DNA of 64,000 nucleotides from Eisenbergiella tayi (lineage in GTDB: Bacteria > Bacillota > Clostridia > Lachnospirales > Lachnospiraceae). The stretch lies in NCBI RefSeq assembly GCF_001881565.1, contig NZ_MPDJ01000001.1, positions 1,781,615 to 1,845,614 on the forward strand. The letters run 5' to 3'. The translations under genes and the position numbers were made by a program. This document shows positions 25,352-32,720 of the stretch, piece by piece. A model generated the notes under the pieces. It had not been told where the DNA came from. It did no database searches and saw only the letters and a list, made by a program, of their open reading frames with translations. Positions within the stretch are counted from its first letter, which is position 1, and each line of letters opens with the position of its first letter.

Positions 25352-25848
25352 CGTTCCAGCTCCTTCCGCTTGTTCCGGTCCACGACGGCGTGTTTTACCA
25401 GTTCTTTGAACTGGCTCAGCTTTGCCAGCACGGACGGGCGCTCGGATTTCTCCGCCTTTCTGACCTTTTTCCCGGTGTACTCGGTAAAAGCAGCGGTCAG
25501 GGCATCCGCGTCCCGACCCTTGAAAAAGATCAGGTACTTGGGTGGGGAGCTGCTGCGGTCCTTCTTCACCGCATAGTCCACGCCGTATTTCCGGGCGATC
25601 TTCTCAAACTCCTTGATGGAGGGGTCGGTGATCTCGATGTTGGAAACCCCTTGGTTTTGACCAATCAGCTGTTTCACCGTCTGCTTGCCCTGGGGCTTCA
25701 CAGGCGCGTCACGGCTTCTCTGCTTTTGCAGCTTCTTTTCCTTGCGGTGGGCAAGGTACTTGCTGATGGCGGCTTTGAGCAGCCTGCCGGTGAACTTTGT
25801 TCCGCTGACAACCAGCGTTAAAGTCCTGTTTTCCACTTCTTCCTGCAT
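25348..25848 (-). CDS. pcfB: PcfB-family conjugation protein
   Basis: A 166-residue basic protein. It starts MQEEVENRTLTLVVSGTKFTG and continues AAISKYLAHRKEKKLQ, then KQTVKQLIGQNQGVSNIEI and a mixed alpha/beta core ending in basic residues. This matches the PcfB family (DUF3801), which partners with the coupling protein in Enterococcus pCF10-type systems. ATG 25848 was chosen because GGAGG lies 8 bases upstream; ATG 25854 lies too close to it. Confidence 0.9.
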   Translation of the reverse strand: MQEEVENRTLTLVVSGTKFTGRLLKAAISKYLAHRKEKKLQKQRSRDAPVKPQGKQTVKQLIGQNQGVSNIEITDPSIKEFEKIARKYGVDYAVKKDRSSSPPKYLIFFKGRDADALTAAFTEYTGKKVRKAEKSERPSVLAKLSQFKELVKHAVVDRNKRKELER

Positions 25849-25948
25849 TTTCATCGCCTCCTTTCCACAAAATGTGCAGGGGTGGTGCATTTATTTCTAA
25901 GGCGGGACCACCAGCCGCCGGAGAAGGTATTTCTTCATCGAACCGCCC

Positions 25949-26260
25949 TCAACGAATTTGCTCAGAACGGTCATAGAGCAAATCTCCATTTCTGACCTTT
26001 GCATGACTGAGAATCTTGATCTGTCCCTTTGCCTGACTGTCCAGAGCTTTTTCATAGCCCTTATCTGACAAAAACAGGCGGGTTCGTTCACCTTTCCAGC
26101 CCACCGGGGAGTCATGCGTCAGCACATCAAAAATAATCATGTGCCGGGTGTTCTCAGCAAATCGCTGGAGATCCATGTAGTCATGGCCGTGATAGTTCTG
26201 CGCTCCAGCTTTCTGGCGCATTTCTTCCATCAGCTGACCGATTGTTTTGCCTTCTGGCAT
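25949..26260 (-). CDS. Small ICE protein, DUF5720-like
   Basis: A 103-residue protein (MPEGKTIGQLMEEMRQKAGA; DYMDLQRFAENTRHMIIFDVL; ERTRLFLSDKGYEKALDSQ). It resembles small DUF5720-type proteins of ICEs; the function is unknown. Its C-terminal half is similar to the protein at 28,251-28,523, so the two are probably old paralogs within the element. The ribosome site GGAAGTGAG is moderate. Longer in-frame starts overlap the antirepressor gene and were not used. Confidence 0.65.
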   Translation of the reverse strand: MPEGKTIGQLMEEMRQKAGAQNYHGHDYMDLQRFAENTRHMIIFDVLTHDSPVGWKGERTRLFLSDKGYEKALDSQAKGQIKILSHAKVRNGDLLYDRSEQIR

Positions 26261-26283
26261 AAAACTCACTTCCTTTCCCACTC

Positions 26284-27051
26284 TCATACAACCATCAAAA
26301 TCATGTCTCTCAGCTGAGCAAAGTAGAGTTTGCCTTGCGGGGTTATCAGCGTATAGGAGCCGATATGCCCGTGATTGCAGTAGTCTTTGACACAAAACAG
26401 TCCTTCATTGGCTGGCTTTGCATAGGGCAGTACATTACCGGATGCGGTGCGGTACACAAAACGCTTTTCCAGAAGGAAACGGACAAACCGACGCTCCGGG
26501 ACAAGCAACTCTTTGGCGGTGGTGCGGAGGTTGGTACTGTGATTGAGGTCGATGAACAAATCATAAAAGGCTGCCTTACTCTCCAGCAGGGCATTTTCCT
26601 CTCGTAGCGACGCATTTTCTTCCCGCTCAGCAAGCAGCTCGGAGCAGAGCTTTATCAGAGCTTCCGGAGAAGTGGCTATCTCCCACAACTTTTCTTTTGT
26701 GAGATAGGCTCCGTGCTTGCGAATGGCAGGTAGAACTTCATCAAACACCCATTGTTCAAACCGTTCCGCTGACGGCAGTTTACTATGGGCGATCAGACGA
26801 TATAGATCACCTTCGGGGATAAAGAGCATTTCGACCATTTGTACCGCGGGGCTTCCATCTGCCTTTTTCCCAGTCTGGACCCCTATGGAACATTTCGTTC
26901 CACCCCTGGTATGGTCGCGGACGGCTTTGCGTGGATTGGTATATCCCAGCGCTGTTGCCACATCTGTACCGCAAAATAATACTTTGCCATTCTGTTCCAA
27001 AGTGCGAATGCTTCCGAACTCTGGACTATTGAAAATTTCAATCTGATTCAT
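26284..27051 (-). CDS. Phage-type antirepressor (Bro-N plus KilA-C/ANT domain)
   Basis: A 255-residue protein. The Bro-N domain occupies about 1-110 (IRTLEQNGKVLFCGTDVATALGY, AVRDHTRGG, LIAHSKLPSAERFEQWVFDEVLPAIR). A coiled coil (about 138-160) and a C-terminal KilA-C-like DNA-binding part (TTAKELLVPERRFVRFLL) follow. Such antirepressors lift repression of mobile-element genes, and here could set when the transfer operon is expressed. ATG 27051 has AAAGGAGGCAC upstream. Confidence 0.9.
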   Translation of the reverse strand: MNQIEIFNSPEFGSIRTLEQNGKVLFCGTDVATALGYTNPRKAVRDHTRGGTKCSIGVQTGKKADGSPAVQMVEMLFIPEGDLYRLIAHSKLPSAERFEQWVFDEVLPAIRKHGAYLTKEKLWEIATSPEALIKLCSELLAEREENASLREENALLESKAAFYDLFIDLNHSTNLRTTAKELLVPERRFVRFLLEKRFVYRTASGNVLPYAKPANEGLFCVKDYCNHGHIGSYTLITPQGKLYFAQLRDMILMVV

Positions 27052-27087
27052 GCTGTGCCTCCTTTGGTGTAATACAAAAGCGGCTGA

Positions 27088-27966
27088 TTACCAGCCGCCT
27101 GCGTGCATATCGTGATTTACCAGTGAAGTGTAGTGGTTATTCATGGTGGTAGGAGCGTTGAACAGCACTGCAAGCAGGTACTGCTTGATGTTGTGTACCT
27201 GGGTGGTGTTCTTTTGCAGACAGTCCATGACAAACTCGATGTGAGAGCTGTCCAGCTTCAAAAAGCGGGAGCGTACAATTTCATGAGGAAAGTCCGCACC
27301 AGAGATCCGGGTGGTCTTTCGTTTGGCACAGACCGTTTCTACCAACAGCTCTACGATCTCATTCAGGTCATCCAGGTAGAGAGGATAACGCTGCTTCAGA
27401 CAATCATACTCGATATTCTCCAAAATCAATTCCCGATAATTTTCTATCTCTGTGACAGACATCGCATCCCTTCCTTTCCGTTCCGGCGGTATTACCGCCG
27501 CTGTTTCCCGGAAGGGAATGGAATCGGTATTTGATCCATGAGTATTTTGTTTTTGGGTATTTGATTTCTTAGTATTTAATTGTGTTGGATTTTCCGGTAA
27601 CGGATTTACCGCTGACGGGTTTACCGTTATCGGGTTTTCCGACAACGGCTTATCCAACATCGGTTCTCCCTCGATGGGACGCTCAAAAATGGTATACTCA
27701 TTGGCTGCGAATTTACCAGAAGCATCAGTTGTCTGTCTGCGCCGAATGTATCCGGCTGTTTCAAGCTCATTGACAGCAGAGCGGATTGCATCTTTGCTTT
27801 CTCGATTGATATAGCTGAGTCCTGACAGCGTATAATCCCAGTCATCAGGCAGAGATAACATTTGCGACAAGAGACCCTTTGCCTTCAAAGAAAGTCGTTT
27901 GTCTTTTAGATGAAAATTGCTCATAACCGTGTAATCGCCAGTGCGTTCTACACGAAAAACAGCCAT
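27088..27966 (-). CDS. DUF6017 protein with winged-helix start, candidate ICE replication initiator
   Basis: A 292-residue protein. Residues 1 to about 95 form a replication-initiator-like winged helix (HLKDKRLSLKAKGLLSQMLSLPDDWDYTLSGL, AIRSAVNELETAGYIRRR). A repeat-rich Asn-Pro linker (about 95-150) contains pentapeptides such as NPITV, NPSAV and NPLPE. The C-terminal DUF6017 domain (about 165-292) includes TTRISGADFPHEIVRSRFLKLD. Similar proteins occur beside parA/parB in CTn-type ICEs. The linker DNA is a clean 15-bp repeat array, so the protein may bind its own gene. The ribosome site is GAAAGGAGTGAAG. Confidence 0.82.
   Translation of the reverse strand: MAVFRVERTGDYTVMSNFHLKDKRLSLKAKGLLSQMLSLPDDWDYTLSGLSYINRESKDAIRSAVNELETAGYIRRRQTTDASGKFAANEYTIFERPIEGEPMLDKPLSENPITVNPSAVNPLPENPTQLNTKKSNTQKQNTHGSNTDSIPFRETAAVIPPERKGRDAMSVTEIENYRELILENIEYDCLKQRYPLYLDDLNEIVELLVETVCAKRKTTRISGADFPHEIVRSRFLKLDSSHIEFVMDCLQKNTTQVHNIKQYLLAVLFNAPTTMNNHYTSLVNHDMHAGGW
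27587..27676. repeat. 15-bp iteron-like repeats inside the DUF6017 gene
   Basis: Six adjacent units start at 27,587, 27,602, 27,617, 27,632, 27,647 and 27,662, exactly 15 bp apart. The best four share GG-A/G-TTT-A/T-CCG, close to the core seen in the IME repA repeats. As 15 is a multiple of three they also encode pentapeptides, so a protein-level cause is possible as well. Confidence 0.72.
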
Positions 27967-28033
27967 TTACTTCACTCCTTTCATTTCTCAGGTATGAAAA
28001 AAGCCGCAATTCATAAAAGAATTGTGGCAGCGG

Positions 28034-28222
28034 TTAGGGTCTGTCTGTATCTTTTTTCTTGCGTCGGTAGGGGCGTTTTGGCATTGGTGGTTTATCAAAC
28101 AGATCCCTTTCCTGAGAAAATGGTAAGGTTTGAAAAACACGGTCAATCTCGGTGGATTCCATATCACGCTGTGAGCGGCAATCTTCTTGAATAGCTTCTC
28201 GGATTTCTCTTACAGTACACAT
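28034..28222 (-). CDS. Small basic ICE protein of unknown function
   Basis: A 62-residue protein (MCTVREIREAIQEDCRSQRD at the start; a proline- and arginine-rich tail KRPYRRKKK). It looks helical at the N-terminus with a basic, disordered end, which could bind nucleic acid. ATG 28222 has AAGGA at good spacing; ATG 28228 is too close to it. It lies between the parB-linked small gene and the DUF6017 gene in the same operon direction. No family is recognised. Confidence 0.6.
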   Translation of the reverse strand: MCTVREIREAIQEDCRSQRDMESTEIDRVFQTLPFSQERDLFDKPPMPKRPYRRKKKDTDRP

Positions 28223-28250
28223 ATTCATTCCTTTCCTTTCGTTGTATCGG

Positions 28251-28523
28251 TTATGAACGACGGTGTTTTTTAGGCTTGAAGTCGAGGATATGCCCCTCAA
28301 TAACATGGGCATATCTCTTAATTTTGATTTCTCGACGCTGCTGGCTTTGCAGAGCTGACTGATACCCGTCCTCTGTGAGAAAAAGCCTCATTTCGTCACC
28401 AGGTTCTCCATAAGCAGTAGGGCGCAAGACAGTAAACTCAATCATCCAGAAAGTGCTGTCCCAAAATCGCTCCACTGCAAGAATGTTGTGGCCTTTCAGT
28501 TCCCTTGCTGCAATATCTTTCAT
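28251..28523 (-). CDS. Small ICE protein, paralog-like to 25,949-26,260
   Basis: A 90-residue protein (MKDIAARELKGHNILAVERF; DEMRLFLTEDGYQSALQSQQ). The segment from MIEFTVL through IKRYAH aligns well with the protein at 25,949-26,260, including RLFL-x3-GY and the spacing to IKI. The start at 28523 has AGGGAGA upstream; an ATG at 28538 overlaps the parB stop and is a possible alternative. The function is unknown. Confidence 0.6.
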   Translation of the reverse strand: MKDIAARELKGHNILAVERFWDSTFWMIEFTVLRPTAYGEPGDEMRLFLTEDGYQSALQSQQRREIKIKRYAHVIEGHILDFKPKKHRRS

Positions 28524-28534
28524 AGGCTCTCCCT

Positions 28535-29464
28535 TCATCGTTCCTGATCTCGTTGGCGTTTTTTCTGCCATTGTTCCAGCAGTTTAATAATGGTTTCCTG
28601 CATTTTGGCCGGTGTATAGCTTTTGGGGAAATACTTTCGCAAGGTATCGCTGCTCAAGGTCACTTTATCCAGATCACCCTTTTTTTCCTCTGACATGATG
28701 GCAAGCATCACATCTTCTGACAATTTCCCTTCCTGGCTGAACTTTTTCATTCGCTGAGCCTGAGAGAGAGAAGGGGTAGCCTGCTCATAGTCCATTGTTT
28801 CCACCAGCATTTGCTGTTCGTCCGGTTTCAAAAAAGAGAGTTCATAGGCTGGGTTAAATGCGATTTTCTTTTCATCCACCATATCCAAAAGCTCTGGAAT
28901 CAGTTCAGTCAAACGAACATATCGCATTACCTGGATACCGCTTCGTTCACCGGCTTCTTTTGCCACCTGGTCTCTGGCGCTCAACTTCTGTTCAACTTGA
29001 ACAGAAGTCAGGTCTGTTCTTGCTCCTTGATGTTTAATGGCTTCCAGCTTCATTTTGTAGGCAAAAGCCCTTTCACTGGGGAGCAGATTTTCTCGCTGCA
29101 AATTGCTGTCAACCATAATAATTGTGGCAGCATCGTCATCCAAGTCGCGCACAATGACAGGCATGGTTTCTTTTCCGGCCAATTCGCTGGCTCTGCGGCG
29201 TCTGTGACCGGCTACCAGCTCATAACCGCCATCAGGCAGTGGTCTGGCAATCGCAGGAACCAACACACCATACTTTTTGATGCTGTCTGCGGTTTCTATC
29301 ATTGCATCATCATCCTTGACCTTGAAGGGGTGATCCTTGAACGGATGCAGTTCAGATAGGGGAATTTCCTGAATTTTTTCCAGTTGCTCGTCTTGCCGAC
29401 TTTCTTCTGTAGAAAACAGGTCATCTACTGAGGCCAGCTCTATTTTTTTCGCGCTGCTTTTCAA
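28535..29464 (-). CDS. parB: ParB/Spo0J-family partition protein
   Basis: A 309-residue protein. The ParB N-terminal CTPase-type domain covers about 30-125 (IPLSELHPFKDHPFKV, GYELVAGHRRRRASELAG, NLQRENLLPSERAFAYKMKLEA). A helix-turn-helix region covers about 150-215 (SGIQVMRYVRLTELIPELLDMV), and the C-terminal region is helical and basic. It should bind parS-like sites and stabilise the excised or replicating ICE together with ParA. The start is TTG 29464 behind AAGGAGGTATT; it overlaps parA by 44 bases. Confidence 0.93.
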   Translation of the reverse strand: MKSSAKKIELASVDDLFSTEESRQDEQLEKIQEIPLSELHPFKDHPFKVKDDDAMIETADSIKKYGVLVPAIARPLPDGGYELVAGHRRRRASELAGKETMPVIVRDLDDDAATIIMVDSNLQRENLLPSERAFAYKMKLEAIKHQGARTDLTSVQVEQKLSARDQVAKEAGERSGIQVMRYVRLTELIPELLDMVDEKKIAFNPAYELSFLKPDEQQMLVETMDYEQATPSLSQAQRMKKFSQEGKLSEDVMLAIMSEEKKGDLDKVTLSSDTLRKYFPKSYTPAKMQETIIKLLEQWQKKRQRDQER

Positions 29465-30242
29465 GTTTCAATACCTCCTTCGTCAGATTTTTGTAGCCCT
29501 CAGCCACTTTGCCATTAGGATCATGGGCATAAATGCTTTTTCCTTCAGCACTGATTTCTTTAGCCCTGACAGAATGAGGAATTTCTGATGTAAACACCTT
29601 GATCTTACTGCCATAGGTTTCGCGCAGAAGAGCGGAGATTTCTTTGGCAAAATTGGTTCGGCTGTCTACCATCGTCAGCAGAATCCCATCAATTTGCAGC
29701 TTGGGATTGATTTGTCTGCGAACCTTATTGATAGTTTGCAAAAGCTGCTCCAAACCTTTAGCTGGAAGATACTCTGCCTGGACGGGGATTATAACCCTAT
29801 TAGCGGCAGCCAGTGCATTGACCGTAAGCATACCCAGGGAGGGCTGGCAATCAATAAGGATATGGGAGTATTGCCCCTTCAGCGTGTCCAGATATTGTCG
29901 CAGAATGGTTTCTCGGCTCATAGCGTTTACCAGAGATACCTCCATACCAGATAGCTGGATGTCCGCAGGCATCAGGTCTACGCCCTCAGGGTGGTGCAGG
30001 ATACCCTCGCCGGGACGAATTGGTTCATCCATCAAAATACGGCCCATAGCGTCTGACAGTGTAAAGGGCAGCTTATCAGGCTGGGGATTGCCCAAGCTGA
30101 TGGTCAGGCTTCCCTGTGGGTCTCCGTCAATCAGAAGGACTTTCTTCCCGGACTGCGCCAGACCAATTCCAAGATTGGCACAAGTGGTTGTTTTGCCGAC
30201 ACCACCTTTTTGGTTGGCTATGGCAATAATCTGTGTATTCAT
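29421..30242 (-). CDS. parA: ParA-family partition ATPase
   Basis: A 273-residue deviant-Walker ATPase. Walker A KGGVGKTT lies at residues 12-19, Walker A' LLIDGDPQGSLT follows near 37-48, and Walker B HILIDCQPSLGML near 130. It partners ParB in segregation of the element. It is the first gene of the ICE operon reading inward from the right end. GAGGTGAAATC precedes ATG 30242. Confidence 0.95.
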   Translation of the reverse strand: MNTQIIAIANQKGGVGKTTTCANLGIGLAQSGKKVLLIDGDPQGSLTISLGNPQPDKLPFTLSDAMGRILMDEPIRPGEGILHHPEGVDLMPADIQLSGMEVSLVNAMSRETILRQYLDTLKGQYSHILIDCQPSLGMLTVNALAAANRVIIPVQAEYLPAKGLEQLLQTINKVRRQINPKLQIDGILLTMVDSRTNFAKEISALLRETYGSKIKVFTSEIPHSVRAKEISAEGKSIYAHDPNGKVAEGYKNLTKEVLKLEKQREKNRAGLSR

Positions 30243-30273
30243 GATTTCACCTCATTTCTTTCTAAGTTTAGAT

Positions 30274-30326
30274 ATGAAAAAAAGTGCCTGCTTTACCTTT
30301 CCTGAGAAAGATAAAACAGGCACTTT
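30274..30326 (-). terminator. Long hairpin upstream of parA, terminator or attenuator
   Basis: Arms AAAGTGCCTG (30,281-30,290) and CAGGCACTTT (30,317-30,326) pair perfectly and the pairing continues inward for most of 11 more bases. On the minus strand it ends in TTTTTTT. It lies 40 bases upstream of parA, so it could block read-through from the chromosome into the ICE or attenuate parAB. Confidence 0.65.
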
Positions 30327-30597
30327 CACTGGCTCAATACCTCTTGTAATGAACCTCTATGTATGGTAAACTATGTCCACGATACCATGAATATAATTAA
30401 GTCTCGACGGGAATTGAACTTTTGGCTAACGCCAAATTTCGCGCCTTTGCAAACAGAGTGCAAACAATAGGGGGCTAAAATCCTTTGTTTTTGCTTGATT
30501 TTGCTTGTACAAGGTTTATAGAGAACATGGAGAAAAGCCTTGATATAACTGCATTTTCTTTATCCCTGTTGATAGGGAATATATGCACTGGGTCCAT
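30327..30597. other. ICE right-end non-coding region with short direct repeats
   Basis: No gene is seen. It contains TTTTGCTTG twice (30,489-30,497 and 30,499-30,507), TTGCAAAC/GTGCAAAC (30,447-30,454 and 30,458-30,465) and a small TTTGGC/GCCAAA hairpin at 30,421-30,436. Such short repeats just inside an element end are typical arm-type integrase or excisionase sites, but that is inference. Confidence 0.45.
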
Positions 30598-30638
30598 CTC
30601 CTAAGGGGCAGTTGAGGGTTCGATTCCCCCAGGGAACG
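30598..30638 (+). other. 3' half of tRNA-Arg(CCT), ICE attachment site remnant
   Basis: CTCCTAA is the anticodon loop of tRNA-Arg(CCT). It is followed by GGGGC (3' anticodon stem), a short variable region, the T arm GAGGG-TTCGATT-CCCCC (one A-C mismatch), and acceptor strand AGGGAAC with discriminator G. Upstream bases do not pair with the 3' anticodon stem and no GTTCCCT acceptor strand is present, so the 5' half is missing. This fits recombination in the anticodon loop. A terminator follows directly, as expected for a tRNA gene. Confidence 0.7.
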
Positions 30639-30641
30639 TAG

Positions 30642-30684
30642 ATCCGTACAGAAAGAATAACGTCTTTTTGTACGGATTTTTTTA
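30642..30684 (+). terminator. Terminator of the original tRNA-Arg gene
   Basis: ATCCGTACA (30,642-30,650) and TGTACGGAT (30,669-30,677) pair perfectly and are followed by a run of Ts. Confidence 0.85.
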
Positions 30685-30730
30685 TATTAAATTATTTATA
30701 TACGGATGAAAAATACAGGGCGGAACGATT

Positions 30731-32557
30731 ATGAAAAAGTTAAAGTTTCATTTTAGAAAGCTGACAAATATAAGACAGCAGCTATATACCATATATTTTG
30801 CTGCTTTATTTCTTCCTATCATGATTATCGGTATTTTTCTCCTTATGAATACCTACACTCTGCTTGCAAACTATCACAGGGATCTCCTGGAATCAGATAA
30901 TCTCCGTGTTAAAAATGTTCTGTTTGAAATAACCACTCAGGTCTATAATATCTCCGAGAACCTTATTTTTGATGAAAACATAAAGGAAATATTATCTACG
31001 GACTATGAGCAGAGGACCAACCTGATCCAAAAGGCCGGCAATCTGACAGTGGTTGACAATAATGCGCAGAATCATGCGGAAATCGAAGGGATAGAGATAT
31101 ATACCGATAATCCCACTTTTACGGATTATAAACAGTTTTATAAAGCCGATGATGATATACAGAAGTCAGATTGGTATCAGAAAGCAATCAGCCAATCCAG
31201 TGTATTCTGGATTCCCATGACTACTACCGATAAATACGGAAACGAATACTGGAATTTGAGCCTGGTGCGCAGAATTCCGCTGACCGATACGGAATATAAT
31301 GCGGTACTGGTTATCAAGATCAGTGACAATTATTTAAGGACAAGGATCAACAGCCAGGAATATGCTGCCATGGTATCAGTAAATGAAGGAGAGGTGTTTT
31401 TTAATTCTGACAGAAGCCAATATGGAATCAAACAAAAGGTATCCATTGATTATGATGAAAATTACTACCAATATACAGGGACAAAAAAGATAAACGGTGT
31501 TACCTATTTTGTGGATGTTTCCACGCTGAACCTGTATCAGTCAGATTCCCGTCTCTATATATGTACCATGAATGATCAGGGCTATGTAAGCATTAAACGG
31601 ATTTTGACAATCTGTGTCCTGATCCTGGCGGTGGCGATTCTGATACCGGGTATTATTATTCACTATTTTACGGAGTATTTTACATCCCGTGTTCTTATCT
31701 TAAGAAAGGCCATGCATCAGGCCAGCAATGAGGATTATGATATACGAAGCTTTATCCAGGGAGAGGATGAAATATCGGAGGCCTTCTCCGATTTGGAAAT
31801 CATGATTCAGAATATTAAAAAGAAGGATGCGGATATGTATGAAGCCCAGATCAATAAAGCGGAGCTTCTGAATGAACAGCAGGTGATGGAATTTAAAATG
31901 CTTGCCAGCCAGATTAATCCTCATTTTCTTTATAATACTCTGGAAACGATCCGTATGAAAGCTTTTAAGGCAAATGACAGGGAAGTAGCCAGGGCAATCA
32001 AGCTTCTGGGTAAATCCATGCGTTATGTTCTGGAAAATACGGGTACCTCCTTTACTACGCTGAGTAAGGAGCTGGAACACATAAAAGTCTATCTGGATAT
32101 TCAGAAGCTTCGTTTTACAGATAAATTCGACAGTGAGATAGAAGTAATGGAGGATATTGATCCCGGAAAGCTTCTCATCCTGCCCCTGTTGCTTCAGCCC
32201 GTAGTTGAAAATGCCATACTGCATGGGCTGGAGGAAAAGGAAAAGGGAGGGTTAATCCATATATTGGTGAGGAAGCAGCTGGAGGAGGAAGAATTGCTTT
32301 GCATTGAAGTATCGGATAATGGAAATGGAATGACGGAAGAAGCGCTTGCATTTCTGCAAAGCACGATTGAAGAAAAGGATATAAGCAGAAATAAGAGTAT
32401 CGGGCTGTATAATATCAATCAGCGGATTAAGCTCACCTATGGGCAGAAATATGGTGTTAAAATTTTTTCCAACATAGAGGAAGGAACCCGTGTCAGTCTT
32501 TTTATCCCTATTAACCGTATGAAAGAGACAGCGGTTGTAACAGCAAATGAAGGTTAA
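30731..32557 (+). CDS. YesM/LytS-type sensor histidine kinase (glycan locus 1)
   Basis: A 608-residue membrane kinase. Transmembrane helices at about 19-42 and 290-312 enclose an extracellular sensing region. A HAMP-like segment (about 313-365) follows, then the phospho-acceptor H398 in SQINPHFLYNTLE and the ATPase domain with VVENAILHGLE, DNGNGM and GIGLYNINQRI. It should sense a sugar signal, perhaps through a binding protein, and phosphorylate the AraC-type regulator at 40,059-41,636. It stands first in the locus, right after the tRNA remnant. The ribosome site GGCGGA is modest. Confidence 0.93.
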   Translation: MKKLKFHFRKLTNIRQQLYTIYFAALFLPIMIIGIFLLMNTYTLLANYHRDLLESDNLRVKNVLFEITTQVYNISENLIFDENIKEILSTDYEQRTNLIQKAGNLTVVDNNAQNHAEIEGIEIYTDNPTFTDYKQFYKADDDIQKSDWYQKAISQSSVFWIPMTTTDKYGNEYWNLSLVRRIPLTDTEYNAVLVIKISDNYLRTRINSQEYAAMVSVNEGEVFFNSDRSQYGIKQKVSIDYDENYYQYTGTKKINGVTYFVDVSTLNLYQSDSRLYICTMNDQGYVSIKRILTICVLILAVAILIPGIIIHYFTEYFTSRVLILRKAMHQASNEDYDIRSFIQGEDEISEAFSDLEIMIQNIKKKDADMYEAQINKAELLNEQQVMEFKMLASQINPHFLYNTLETIRMKAFKANDREVARAIKLLGKSMRYVLENTGTSFTTLSKELEHIKVYLDIQKLRFTDKFDSEIEVMEDIDPGKLLILPLLLQPVVENAILHGLEEKEKGGLIHILVRKQLEEEELLCIEVSDNGNGMTEEALAFLQSTIEEKDISRNKSIGLYNINQRIKLTYGQKYGVKIFSNIEEGTRVSLFIPINRMKETAVVTANEG

Positions 32558-32635
32558 AACGGAAGAATTCAAAAAGTGAATGTACTTTTAGGCAGAATTT
32601 TACCGTATTTTTCTAATTTTAACTAAATTATAATT

Positions 32636-32678
32636 AATACATCATAAGGATTGAGAAATCCTGTGGTGTATTTTTTTT
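32636..32678 (+). terminator. Terminator after sensor kinase 1
   Basis: AATACATCATAAGGATT pairs with AATCCTGTGGTGTATT with one bulge and is followed by eight Ts. Confidence 0.8.
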
Positions 32679-32720
32679 ACTAAAAATACGAAAATTTTGT
32701 TCAGGAAAGGGAGGAATAAA

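Larger units (their letters stand above)
1..30604 (-). mobile_element. Integrative conjugative element, Tn1549/CTn-like, right part (left end outside window)
   Basis: Nearly all genes here lie on the minus strand and match the conserved transfer module of Tn1549/CTn-type elements: ParA/ParB, PcfB, VirD4, Maff2, TrbL, PrgI, VirB4, CHAP hydrolase, DUF4315/DUF4366, topoisomerase III, CHC2/ArdC-YodL and a helicase-methylase. The right boundary is placed in the anticodon loop of a tRNA-Arg(CCT) remnant near 30,598-30,604, where phage-like gene content stops and sugar-use genes begin. No integrase or ICE relaxase is seen, so both should lie before base 1. The element is interrupted by a second mobile element at 15,341-23,176. 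Confidence 0.88.

Noticed and set aside
25897..26115. A 72-residue frame and, inside it, a 13-codon frame (ATG 25938, MKKYLLRRLVVPP) before pcfB
   Set aside because: The long frame is an alternative reading of the 25,949 gene. The short one could be a leader peptide, but its ribosome site is weak and nothing supports it further.
26284..27051. The antirepressor as evidence of a separate prophage
   Set aside because: No capsid, tail, lysis or phage replication genes are nearby; such antirepressors are common passengers of ICEs.
30400..30430. A GTTCAATTCCC motif on the minus strand resembling a tRNA T arm
   Set aside because: The flanking bases do not form a T stem and no other tRNA arms are present.
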